A stretch of DNA of 27,904 bases from JANQPA01 sp964628385 (GTDB lineage: Bacteria; Bacteroidota; Bacteroidia; Chitinophagales; Saprospiraceae). Position numbers and translations under genes: made by a program. This document shows, one piece after another, positions 1 to 7,372 of the stretch. Location of the stretch: positions 1 to 27,904 of the forward strand of contig CAZVOD010000060.1 of the NCBI GenBank assembly GCA_964628385.1, written 5' to 3'. Below the pieces are notes generated by a model that did not search any database, was not told the origin of the DNA, and saw nothing but the letters and a program-made list of their open reading frames with translations. How positions within the stretch are numbered: position 1 is the stretch's first letter; every line of letters begins with the position of its first letter.

Positions 1-26
1 GAGCGCGTTTAGAATTCATTTTTTGA

Positions 27-56
27 GTTGACAACGTGTAAACGGAAAGATCTTTG
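27..56 (+). promoter_or_regulatory. Possible weak promoter for the nuclease-ATPase pair
   Basis: GTTG (27-30) and GATCTTTG (49-56) are separated by 18 bases, one mismatch from the Bacteroidota -7 box TAnnTTTG. Transcription would begin near 61-63, leaving a leader of about 65 bases before the ATG at 130. The rest of bases 1-129 shows no coding sequence. Pattern match only. Confidence 0.3.
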
Positions 57-129
57 TAGCAAACAATTTTCTCGCTTCTTCGACACAAAAGCGGAGTCAG
101 ATACACCCTAAAAGCTTAAAACAAAAAGT

Positions 130-1035
130 ATGGCTAAGTTCAGAAACAATCATTCCAGGCAAGGTAAAGGCGGTACAGATACCATTATAAGAGTGGGCCT
201 TTTTGGAGCTATCGCTGCGGGCTTGTTCTACGTTTTTAATTTATTTTCCGGTTCGAGTACTCATCCAACAGATACCTCTAAAAAGATGAACCCTGTGATC
301 ACGGAGGAGAATTATTATTTTCCGGGTTCTACGACCGGTCAGGTCATTCATCGCAAATATTATTCTCTTTCTTACAGCGAAGAGCATGAGCAGCCGGAGT
401 GGGTCGCATATGTCTTGAAAGGGGAGGAGCTGGCTCTGCCCTGGGTAGAAAGACCAGACTATTTTAATGACGATCCTCTGGTAAAAACCGGATCATCAAA
501 GTGGGAAGATTACCTGAATACCGGGTATGACCGGGGCCACCTGATTCCGGCAGCAGACCGGGCATTCAGCGAGGAAGCTATTCAGGAAACTTTTTTTATG
601 AGTAATATTAGTCCTCAATCCAGAAATTTTAATAAAGGGATTTGGAGAGAGCTAGAAGAATTAACACGCAACTGGGCCAAAAAATACGATAAGCTGTATG
701 TAGTTACCGGGCCCATATTGATGGATAAAGGAAAAGGGACTATTGGAAAAAAAAATAAAGTGACGGTTCCCGAGCGCTTTTACAAGGTTCTGTTGGATTT
801 GACAGAACCAGGATTGAAAGGAATAGGCTTTATCGTTCCAAATGAAATCAGTTATGAGCCTTTATTCAAATATGCCGTGTCTATCGATGTAGTAGAAGAG
901 GCTACTGGTATTGATTTTTACGAAGAGCTAATGACTGCGGAGTTAGAAGAGCAACTGGAAGCGAATTTTAATATTGATCTGTGGGAATTTAATAAGAAAA
1001 AATACGAGCTTCGCGTCAATAAGTGGAATAAGTAA
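130..1035 (+). CDS. Membrane-anchored DNA/RNA non-specific endonuclease (NucA / EndoG, beta-beta-alpha-metal family)
   Basis: Predicted metal-dependent nuclease cutting DNA and RNA without strong sequence preference. The 301-aa product has a short basic N-terminus, one hydrophobic segment at about residues 20-38, and then the nuclease domain from about 60 to 285. The signature DRGH is at 134-137 (catalytic His137), preceded by TGY and followed by LIPAADR. The FFMSNISPQ and N-F-N-K-G-I-W-R-x-L-E segments supply the expected metal-binding Asn167 and the helix Glu174. The N-terminal helix has no clear cleavage site, so I infer a membrane anchor with the nuclease outside the cytoplasm (basic N-terminus inside). 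The next gene starts 14 bp downstream and is probably cotranscribed. A periplasmic nutrient or housekeeping nuclease is the default reading. The family call is secure, the biological role is not. Confidence 0.92.
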   Translation: MAKFRNNHSRQGKGGTDTIIRVGLFGAIAAGLFYVFNLFSGSSTHPTDTSKKMNPVITEENYYFPGSTTGQVIHRKYYSLSYSEEHEQPEWVAYVLKGEELALPWVERPDYFNDDPLVKTGSSKWEDYLNTGYDRGHLIPAADRAFSEEAIQETFFMSNISPQSRNFNKGIWRELEELTRNWAKKYDKLYVVTGPILMDKGKGTIGKKNKVTVPERFYKVLLDLTEPGLKGIGFIVPNEISYEPLFKYAVSIDVVEEATGIDFYEELMTAELEEQLEANFNIDLWEFNKKKYELRVNKWNK

Positions 1036-1049
1036 CAATTATAGCAATC

Positions 1050-2609
1050 ATGTCAAATAAAGAACAATTCATTCAGCAGATAAGTGAAGGTTATATATTT
1101 GAAGGCGATTCAATTATACTGGGCGGCGCAATGTATGAGGAAAAATGTCAAACCAATACCCTTGTTAAAGTACCTTTAAAAATGCTCAACCGACATGGCC
1201 TGATTAGCGGGGCAACAGGTACGGGAAAAACTAAAACCCTGCAAATTATCGCCGAGCAAATGTCTGTAAAGGGTATTCCCAGCTTGTTGATGGATATCAA
1301 AGGAGACCTGAGTGGGGTAGCCGTACCAAGTGCAGGCCACCCAAAGATTGACAAACGACATGAGCAAATCGGGTTTCCTTTTGAAGCCAAGGGTAGCCCT
1401 GTGGAATTCCTGACGCTCTCTGATGAGCCTGGGGCCAGATTAAGAGCAACGGTCACAGAGTTTGGGCCGGTACTATTCTCACGAATGCTCAATCTCAATG
1501 ACACCCAGTCGGGGATCATGGCGGTCGTCTTCAAATATTGTGATGATAACAACTTCCCACTACTGGATTTGAATGACCTGCGTAAAGTTTTACAATACAT
1601 CACTCATGAAGGGAAAGATAAAATTGAGAAAGAATACGGAAGGGTTTCTTCGGCATCAGTAGGAGCCATTCTGCGAAGAATAGTAGAACTGGAACAGCAA
1701 GGGGCAGAAATATTCTTCGGTGAGCGCTCCTTCGATGTAGATGATCTAGTGCGTTTTGATGATGAAGGAAAAGGAATGATCTCTATTGTCCGACTAACAG
1801 ATGTACAGGATAAACCTAAACTATTTTCTACGTTCATGCTGCAAATGTTGGCTGAAATTTATTCCAGTTTTCCAGAAGAAGGGGACCTTGATCGTCCAAA
1901 ACTCTGCATTTTTATTGACGAAGCGCATCTCGTTTTTGAAGAAGCCTCGGATGCCCTGCTGGATCAAATTGAGATTATCATCAAATTAATACGATCCAAA
2001 GGCGTGGGTTTGTTTTTTGTTACCCAAAACCCTGTTGACGTCCCAGAAACAGTTTTAAGCCAGCTAGGTATGAAAGTGCAGCATGCCCTTCGAGCGTTTA
2101 CCGCCAAAGATAGAAAAGCTATTAAGCTGGCCGCCCAAAACTTTCCCATTACAGAATTTTATGACGTCGATCAGTTACTTACCGAGTTGGGGATAGGAGA
2201 GGCCCTGGTAACTGTATTGAACGAGGATGGTATTCCGACTCCACTAGTACATACTCTGCTGCGGGCACCACAATCCCGAATGGATGTGCTTACTCAATCA
2301 GAAATTGATAGTATTCTGAATCGTTCCCGTATACTGAGAAAATATAATGAGGCAATGGACAGGGAAAGCGCCTATGAAATCCTGAACGAAAAAATTGAAT
2401 TAGCTCAACAGGAAGAGCGTCGCAAAGAATTGGAAGAACAGCAAGAAAAAGCATCGAGAAGTTCTCGTCGTGGCAGCAGAAAAGAAGAATCAGTCGTCGA
2501 TCAGTTTTTAGGCAGCTCTGTTGGTCGTCAAATAGGGCGAACAGTAGCTCGGGAATTGACTCGTGGTCTGTTATCTGTTTTAGGAGTGAGTAATCGCCGC
2601 CGCCGCTGA
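1050..2609 (+). CDS. HerA-like ATPase, DUF853 / YjgR family
   Basis: 519-aa cytoplasmic ATPase of the HerA-FtsK superfamily, most like E. coli YjgR (DUF853). Walker A GATGTGKT lies at residues 54-61 directly after the family-typical NRHGLI. Walker B is the hydrophobic strand ending in Asp290-Glu291 followed by AHLVF. A conserved SKGVGLFFVTQNPVDVP segment follows, typical of the sensor region. The C-terminus has a charged QEERRKELEEQQEKA helix and a basic tail ending in RRRR, as in YjgR. YjgR has no settled function; DNA or protein translocation is assumed from the superfamily. The gene is whole, lies 14 bp behind the nuclease gene and ends before a convergent terminator. HerA proteins often work with nucleases (NurA, SIR2, DUF4297), but those are cytosolic partners, unlike the membrane-anchored one here. 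Confidence 0.9.
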   Translation: MSNKEQFIQQISEGYIFEGDSIILGGAMYEEKCQTNTLVKVPLKMLNRHGLISGATGTGKTKTLQIIAEQMSVKGIPSLLMDIKGDLSGVAVPSAGHPKIDKRHEQIGFPFEAKGSPVEFLTLSDEPGARLRATVTEFGPVLFSRMLNLNDTQSGIMAVVFKYCDDNNFPLLDLNDLRKVLQYITHEGKDKIEKEYGRVSSASVGAILRRIVELEQQGAEIFFGERSFDVDDLVRFDDEGKGMISIVRLTDVQDKPKLFSTFMLQMLAEIYSSFPEEGDLDRPKLCIFIDEAHLVFEEASDALLDQIEIIIKLIRSKGVGLFFVTQNPVDVPETVLSQLGMKVQHALRAFTAKDRKAIKLAAQNFPITEFYDVDQLLTELGIGEALVTVLNEDGIPTPLVHTLLRAPQSRMDVLTQSEIDSILNRSRILRKYNEAMDRESAYEILNEKIELAQQEERRKELEEQQEKASRSSRRGSRKEESVVDQFLGSSVGRQIGRTVARELTRGLLSVLGVSNRRRR

Positions 2610-2621
2610 TGGGGGATAAAA

Positions 2622-2658
2622 AAGGCCGTCCCAGATAATTCTTGAGACGGCCTTCTTT
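2622..2658. terminator. Bidirectional intrinsic terminator between herA-like gene and htrA
   Basis: A 9-bp perfect stem pairs 2622-2630 (AAGGCCGTC) with 2646-2654 (GACGGCCTT), with a 15-base loop. It is flanked by an A-run on the left (2618-2623) and T-rich sequence on the right (2653-2659), so it can terminate both converging genes. Confidence 0.85.
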
Positions 2659-2668
2659 TATTTAATAC

Positions 2669-4183
2669 CTACATTCCAAAAGCGTAGTAGTATACGCCGG
2701 GGATGTCTTCATAAATACCTTCTAGCAGCACACCACCTTTCTTACCTTTCAGGTATTTATTCAATTCCTCTATTGTTTTTACAGGTTGTGAATCTACTTT
2801 GGTAATGATAAAGCTTTCCCGCATGTCTGTATATTTCTTTATAATTCCGGCTTTGAGCGCTTTTACTTTTACTCCGCCAGGAATTTCTAGCTTTTTAGCA
2901 ATATCAGAATCGACTGTTTCTAATTCGATCCCCAGCTTTTCTTCCAGGCTTATTTGCTCTTTGCTAACTACTGCGGTACCACCTTCGCGACTTTTTAAAG
3001 TTACTTTGAGGGCTTTTTCCCGGCCGTTTCGGCTGACCGTTAGTGTGACCTCTTCTCCAGGCCGATATCTACCGATAATCCCCTGTAATTCAGGAGAAGT
3101 ATTTACCTCGATGTCATTGACTTTGAGTATGACATCACCTACTCGTAATCCAGCTTCTTCAGCTGCACTAGCCTGTAACAAGCTGTCGACATACACGCCT
3201 TTTATGACATTCAGCCCTTTTTCTTTAGCAAAATTACCATCCACTGAGCGTATTAAAATACCTAGTACACCGCGTTGTACAGTTCCGTATTCCAGCAGAT
3301 CTTCTACGACTTTACTGACTAGGTTACTTGGCACAGCAAAACCATAGCCACTATAAACTCCGGTAGGACTGGCAATGGCCGTATTGATACCTACTAACCC
3401 TCCATTGAGATTAACCAGCGCACCGCCACTATTACCTGGATTGATGGCAGCATCAGTCTGGATGAAGTTTTCAATAGCGTATTGTTCTTTTAAAATATTA
3501 ATGTTACGGCCCTTTGCACTTACAATTCCGGCGGTAACAGTCGAATTTAAGCTAAATGGATTACCAACAGCCATTACCCATTCCCCAACTTTTACATCAT
3601 CAGAATTGACAAAAGCCAGAGCAGGTAAGTCCTTTTCTTTTATTTGGATCAACGCCAAATCGGTAGTCGGGTCAGTACCAATTACAGAAGCTTTGTAAGT
3701 TCTGTTGTCATGCAGGGTGACTTCAATATCATCAGCACCAGCCACTACGTGATTATTGGTAACAATGTAGCCGTTTTCGTTGATGATAACACCTGAGCCC
3801 GCGCCCACTCTGGTTTGTGGGCCTCGCTGCTGGTCTCCCGGGTCTTGAAACCTGGGACCGAAGAAATCTTCAAAACGATCGCCGAAGAAGTCTCGGAAAG
3901 GATCGGGAAGTCTGCGTTCATTGCGCTGACGATTGGCAGTGAATGTCTGCGTAGATTTAATATGTACTACTGCATCAATTACCTTTTCGGCTGTTTGGGT
4001 AAAATCAAGCGGCTCCATTTTACCATCTTCATTCATACTATACAATACTTCACTGGATGGTGTACCATTAACGTGTTGTATAGTTACTGTATTTTCATCC
4101 CTGATGAGGTATGAGTAAATACTTAGACTGGTAACAGTTACAAGCAATGCTACTAGTCCTGAAAATATTAGGGTCTTTTTCAT
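2669..4183 (-). CDS. degP: Periplasmic serine protease HtrA/DegP (Do family)
   Basis: 504-aa trypsin-like serine protease and chaperone of the cell envelope (MEROPS S1C), acting on misfolded periplasmic proteins. I start it at the ATG at 4183 because MKK and a hydrophobic stretch (residues 4-27) form a normal signal-anchor; a longer frame to 4234 would put 17 unlikely residues in front. The protease domain carries His145 (TNNHVV), Asp175 (TTDLAL) and Ser252 (NPGNSGG), so the triad is intact. A charged and aromatic insert (94-112, repeating F-R/E-D-F-F-G) precedes it. PDZ1 spans about 305-400 and a more diverged PDZ2 about 415-490, followed by an aromatic tail. It lies downstream of a small heat-shock gene on the same strand, separated by 119 bp with a large hairpin. 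DegP versus DegQ cannot be decided from sequence alone. Confidence 0.93.
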   Translation of the reverse strand: MKKTLIFSGLVALLVTVTSLSIYSYLIRDENTVTIQHVNGTPSSEVLYSMNEDGKMEPLDFTQTAEKVIDAVVHIKSTQTFTANRQRNERRLPDPFRDFFGDRFEDFFGPRFQDPGDQQRGPQTRVGAGSGVIINENGYIVTNNHVVAGADDIEVTLHDNRTYKASVIGTDPTTDLALIQIKEKDLPALAFVNSDDVKVGEWVMAVGNPFSLNSTVTAGIVSAKGRNINILKEQYAIENFIQTDAAINPGNSGGALVNLNGGLVGINTAIASPTGVYSGYGFAVPSNLVSKVVEDLLEYGTVQRGVLGILIRSVDGNFAKEKGLNVIKGVYVDSLLQASAAEEAGLRVGDVILKVNDIEVNTSPELQGIIGRYRPGEEVTLTVSRNGREKALKVTLKSREGGTAVVSKEQISLEEKLGIELETVDSDIAKKLEIPGGVKVKALKAGIIKKYTDMRESFIITKVDSQPVKTIEELNKYLKGKKGGVLLEGIYEDIPGVYYYAFGM

Positions 4184-4238
4184 TATTTCGGTTTTTATTA
4201 CTCTGAAGTTGTTTAAGAATGAAAGTCTTCTCAATAGA

Positions 4239-4282
4239 GTAGAGCGTAAAAAAATATCAGTTGATATCTTTATACGCTCTAC
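4239..4282. terminator. 44-base interrupted hairpin between hsp20 and htrA
   Basis: A perfect 10-bp outer stem (GTAGAGCGTA 4239-4248 with 4273-4282) encloses a second 6-bp stem (ATATCA 4254-4259 with TGATAT 4262-4267). It lies 20 bases past the hsp20 stop codon and upstream of the htrA start, so it could end hsp20 transcription or lie in an htrA leader. No clean U-tract follows on the minus strand, so a regulatory role is as likely as termination. Confidence 0.5.
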
Positions 4283-4302
4283 TTTTACTTTACATGCTGG
4301 TT

Positions 4303-4740
4303 TTATGAAATCTCAATCAAACGGGCAGGTTTTTCTCTGGCTTCCTCTTTTTTAGCCAGATGAAGCTTTAAAATCCCATTTTCGTACTTTGCTTGAATGT
4401 TGTTTTCATCAATCACCCTGTTATTTAGATTGAAAATGCGTTGGAAAGATTGATAACTGAATTCTCTTCTTGTATAACGCTCGTTGTTCTCTTCATTTTC
4501 ATTCTTTACTTCGCTCTTGATGGTAAGAATGTTGTTGTTCAATTCAATGTTAAAGTCTTCTTTTTTCATGCCCGGTGCCGCTACTTCAACGACGTACTCG
4601 TCAGCATTTTCTTTAACATTAACAGAAGGAATGGTTGTCCTGGTTTCTGAAAAGTTGTCATTGGTCCATTCCATAAGATCAGAAACGGTGTCTCCAAAAA
4701 AGTTGGAAATATCAAACGGATTTTTTCTTGATGGTAACAT
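4303..4740 (-). CDS. Small heat-shock protein, Hsp20 / alpha-crystallin family
   Basis: 145-aa ATP-independent holdase of the cytoplasm that binds unfolding proteins. The alpha-crystallin domain covers about residues 35-135: it opens with PSVNVKENADEYVVEVAAPG, has the F-x-I-E-L-x-x-N-x-L-x-I strand pair, and closes with the conserved Y-x-N-G-I-L-K-L-H-L segment. The C-terminal RLIEIS supplies the short I-x-I-like tail used in oligomer assembly. Length and start (MLPSRKNPFD) are typical for Bacteroidota. It lies upstream of the HtrA gene on the same strand, which makes a small proteostasis pair, although the 119-bp gap and hairpin argue for separate control. I could not identify a promoter or a heat-shock operator (CIRCE) upstream. 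Confidence 0.93.
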   Translation of the reverse strand: MLPSRKNPFDISNFFGDTVSDLMEWTNDNFSETRTTIPSVNVKENADEYVVEVAAPGMKKEDFNIELNNNILTIKSEVKNENEENNERYTRREFSYQSFQRIFNLNNRVIDENNIQAKYENGILKLHLAKKEEAREKPARLIEIS

Positions 4741-4882
4741 AGCTTACTTTTTTTTGGTTAAACAATCATTTTTGAATAGCCCGTTAAAGCGCGCGCATTA
4801 CACTCTAAATTGATCAAACGAAATGCCAATGTAATTATGCTGCCATAATGGCTGAAATTTTCAGAAAAAATTTCATTTTATA

Positions 4883-4925
4883 GAAAGAATGACAGGTCAA
4901 GCCCCGTGCTGCCTGTCATTCTTTC
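4883..4925. repeat. Orphan 14-bp perfect inverted repeat in a 367-bp gene-free stretch
   Basis: GAAAGAATGACAGG (4883-4896) pairs perfectly with 4912-4925 around a 15-base, C/G-rich loop. It lies in the 4741-5107 gap between two divergent genes, so neither neighbour reads into it and it is not their terminator. On the minus strand the stem is followed by TATAAAATGAAATTTTTTC, which resembles a terminator. That would fit the 3' end of an unannotated small RNA starting between here and about 5100. The rest of the gap shows no ORF or tRNA. Confidence 0.6.
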
Positions 4926-5107
4926 CAACTCAATAAAGAGTGGATCGCGTCTTTGGGCCTGATCAGATTCCCTGATTTAAGCCAGTTTATTCATCAATGT
5001 CAAATTGAGTTCTCTGGCTACAACAGCGGCTGTCGGCTTCAAAAGCAAAATCCAATACCCTTGTAAACTAATTGATGGTTTTTTGATTTACTTCTAAAAC
5101 TCAAAAG

Positions 5108-5545
5108 ATGTATCTTGAAATAGCTTTTAGGTATTTGCATTTCATCAGCATATTTGCTATTGCTGCTTCTATCGTTTCTGAGCATTTGATGCTCAAGCCC
5201 CAGATGTCTAGAAATGAAATTCTGAAATTATCAAAAGTGGATACTATTTACGGTATTAGTGCCATTACATTGCTAATTGCCGGAATGACGCTTTGGATGG
5301 GGGTTGGAAAGCCTACCGAATTTTATAGTGAAAATTGGATTTTCCATCTCAAACTGGGCTTATTTGTGCTATTGGGCTTACTTTCTATTTACCCTACTGT
5401 TTTCTTTATGAAAAACAGAAAAGGAGAAAATATGAGTGAGCTCATCGACATGCCGCCCATGATTAAAACCATGATCCGCCTGGAATTACTACTTTTACTG
5501 ATAATGCCCTTTTTGGCAGGTCTTATGGCCAAAGGCATTTCTTAA
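5108..5545 (+). CDS. DUF2214-like four-helix inner-membrane protein
   Basis: 145-aa integral membrane protein with about four hydrophobic helices (roughly residues 7-27, 48-68, 77-97 and 120-142). The opening Y-L-H-F-x-x-I-F and the early SEHLMLKP match what I know of the DUF2214 family, whose function is unknown. Loops carry a TEFYSENWIFHLKLGLF segment with conserved-looking aromatic and His residues. The gene follows a 367-bp non-coding stretch and precedes the cupin gene by 39 bp on the same strand, so the two may be cotranscribed. Family assignment is moderately sure; role unknown. Confidence 0.75.
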   Translation: MYLEIAFRYLHFISIFAIAASIVSEHLMLKPQMSRNEILKLSKVDTIYGISAITLLIAGMTLWMGVGKPTEFYSENWIFHLKLGLFVLLGLLSIYPTVFFMKNRKGENMSELIDMPPMIKTMIRLELLLLLIMPFLAGLMAKGIS

Positions 5546-5584
5546 AAAATTCTAATCTTCTTATATTCTTAATTTTATAATATT

Positions 5585-5953
5585 ATGGCTAAAAAGTACA
5601 TAAAGCAGACTGAGCCGTTTATTATTCCTACTACTGACGGTAAATTGATTGAAGAACATTTTGGTAATTCAACTGATGGTGACTCTAATGTAAGCATTGC
5701 GCATATGGTAGCGCCTCCGGGCTGGAGTGAGCCTTTTCAGAAGCCTGAATTTGATGAGTATACTTATGTCTTTAGAGGGAAAAAACAATTCAATATTGAA
5801 GGGGAAATTGTAACTTTAGAAGCCGGGCAGTCCATCAAAATACCCAAAAATACAAGGGTGCAATACTCCAATCCTTTCAATAAAGAGTGTGAGTATGTAG
5901 CAGTTTGTGTGCCAGCATTTGATATCAAACTGGCTCATCGCGAAGCATCCTGA
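5585..5953 (+). CDS. Small single-domain cupin protein lacking the usual metal ligands
   Basis: 122-aa cytoplasmic protein with one cupin barrel at about residues 35-115. Cupin motif 1 is recognisable from P45-G46-W47 through E58 to G65, but the HxH pair normally before the Glu is absent (F51-Q-K-P-E-F-D-E58). Motif 2 keeps Gly81 and Pro88 and has N96, but the His is missing (V92-Q93). A metal-dependent dioxygenase is therefore unlikely; ligand binding or a sensor role fits better. The start ATG is 39 bp after the DUF2214 gene, with AT-only sequence between. It ends 51 bp before the convergent aroC stop, and no clear terminator is visible there. Confidence 0.82.
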   Translation: MAKKYIKQTEPFIIPTTDGKLIEEHFGNSTDGDSNVSIAHMVAPPGWSEPFQKPEFDEYTYVFRGKKQFNIEGEIVTLEAGQSIKIPKNTRVQYSNPFNKECEYVAVCVPAFDIKLAHREAS

Positions 5954-6004
5954 TTTCTGGAATATTTTAGGGGCAATCCATGGCCTTCTCAGAGCTATTG
6001 TCGT

Positions 6005-7084
6005 TTAGGCATTGGTCATGCGCTGTCTCAGCAGATGGTCACAAATAACCAGGGCCGCCATGGCTTCAACTATAGGGACGGCTCGCGGCACGACACAAGG
6101 GTCATGGCGACCTTTCCCTACTACTTCTACCTGTTCGCCAGCTTCATTAAGGGATTCTTGAGCAGAAACGATGGTAGCTACAGGTTTGAAGGCTACCTTG
6201 AAATAAATATCCATGCCATTGGAAATTCCTCCCTGAATCCCTCCTGAGTGGTTAGTCTTGGTTTGTATTTTGTCATTTTCCCTAAAAAATGCATCGTTAT
6301 GCTGCGACCCACGCATTTTTACTCCTTCGAACCCGGATCCGTATTCAAAGCCTTTGCAAGCGTTGATGCTCAACATGGCCTTGGCCAGGTCGGCGTGTAA
6401 TTTATCAAAGGCAGGTTCTCCCAGGCCCGTCGGTGTCCCTGTGATCACACAAGCGACCACCCCGCCGATGGTATCGCCGTCTTTTCTAACTTCTTTAATG
6501 TGCTCTATCATAGTTTCTGCCAGGCTGAGGTCAGGGCATCGCACTGGTGTGTCTTCTACCTTGTCCAAATTGAGCTCCTGGTAGGGTTTCTCAATTTTCA
6601 GGTGTCCAACCTGATTGACATATCCCTGGATCTCAATATTCTGGCTTTTGAGGAATTGTTTGGCAATAGCACCTGCGGCTACTCTTGCGGCAGTTTCCCG
6701 GGCTGAAGACCTGCCCCCGCCTCTGTAGTCGCGGACACCATATTTGGCCGTGTAGGTATAGTCAGCATGGGAGGGCCTGAATTTATCAGCAATATGACTG
6801 TAATCTTTTGACCGGGCATCAGCATTAAAAATGACCATCGCAATAGGTGTACCAGTAGCTTTTCCCTCAAAAATACCTGACAAGATCTGAACTGTATCAC
6901 TTTCTTTTCGCTGAGTAACAATCTTGGATTGCCCCGGCCTCCTGCGATCCAACTCCCTTTGTATCCATTCCTCATCGATAACAAGACCGGCCGGGCAGCC
7001 GTCAATAATCACGCCTATGGCTTTGCCATGTGATTCTCCAAAGGTGCTGATCTTAAATGCTTGTCCAAAACTATTTCCTGCCAC
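6005..7084 (-). CDS. aroC: Chorismate synthase
   Basis: Last step of the shikimate pathway: 5-enolpyruvylshikimate-3-phosphate to chorismate, using reduced FMN. The 359-aa length is normal. Signature 1 (GESHG, residues 16-20) follows the family start NSFGQAF-K-I-S-T-F. Signature 2 appears as the GGRSSARETAARVAAGAIAK segment near residue 123, and signature 3 near the C-terminus as RAVPIVEAMAALVI. The FMN and substrate segments R-P-G-Q-S and H-x-D-Y-T-Y are also present. The start codon is GTG (7082-7084), with no better ATG in frame upstream. It is divergent from mutS2 and convergent with the cupin gene, so probably transcribed alone. Confidence 0.97.
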   Translation of the reverse strand: MAGNSFGQAFKISTFGESHGKAIGVIIDGCPAGLVIDEEWIQRELDRRRPGQSKIVTQRKESDTVQILSGIFEGKATGTPIAMVIFNADARSKDYSHIADKFRPSHADYTYTAKYGVRDYRGGGRSSARETAARVAAGAIAKQFLKSQNIEIQGYVNQVGHLKIEKPYQELNLDKVEDTPVRCPDLSLAETMIEHIKEVRKDGDTIGGVVACVITGTPTGLGEPAFDKLHADLAKAMLSINACKGFEYGSGFEGVKMRGSQHNDAFFRENDKIQTKTNHSGGIQGGISNGMDIYFKVAFKPVATIVSAQESLNEAGEQVEVVGKGRHDPCVVPRAVPIVEAMAALVICDHLLRQRMTNA

Positions 7085-7153
7085 AGTCGATCTGTTTTAA
7101 GTCGTTAACGCAATAGGTAAGCAATTATGGGAGAGAGGCTACACTGAACAGCA

Positions 7154-7176
7154 TAGCGCCACTCCAATTGGCGCTA
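7154..7176. repeat. 8-bp perfect hairpin in the aroC-mutS2 divergent spacer
   Basis: TAGCGCCA (7154-7161) pairs perfectly with TGGCGCTA (7169-7176) around a 7-base loop. It stands 70 bases upstream of the aroC GTG start and could be an operator or lie in the aroC leader. The rest of the 288-base spacer (7085-7372) is AT-rich with nothing else recognisable. Confidence 0.4.
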
Positions 7177-7372
7177 AAATAAGAATTACTCTTTTCTAAT
7201 GAATTTTTTCAATTATATTTTTTATGTCAAATGGAACTCTGTTGTAAAGTGTTTGTTTTGTTATATATTCTACAATCAATGCTGAATAGGCTATAAAAAG
7301 GGAAACTAAAAAACATTTTAAACAAAATACCTGACTATTGGCTTATATAATGTGCTAAACACAACCTGTTTC

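Noticed and set aside
130..2609. Nuclease plus HerA-like ATPase as a known phage-defence system
   Set aside because: The ATPase matches housekeeping YjgR/DUF853 and the nuclease is membrane-anchored NucA type; no SIR2, DUF4297 or NurA partner is present, so a known system cannot be claimed.
2799..3347. 182-codon open frame antisense to htrA
   Set aside because: Low-complexity Ser/Pro-rich translation typical of a shadow frame.
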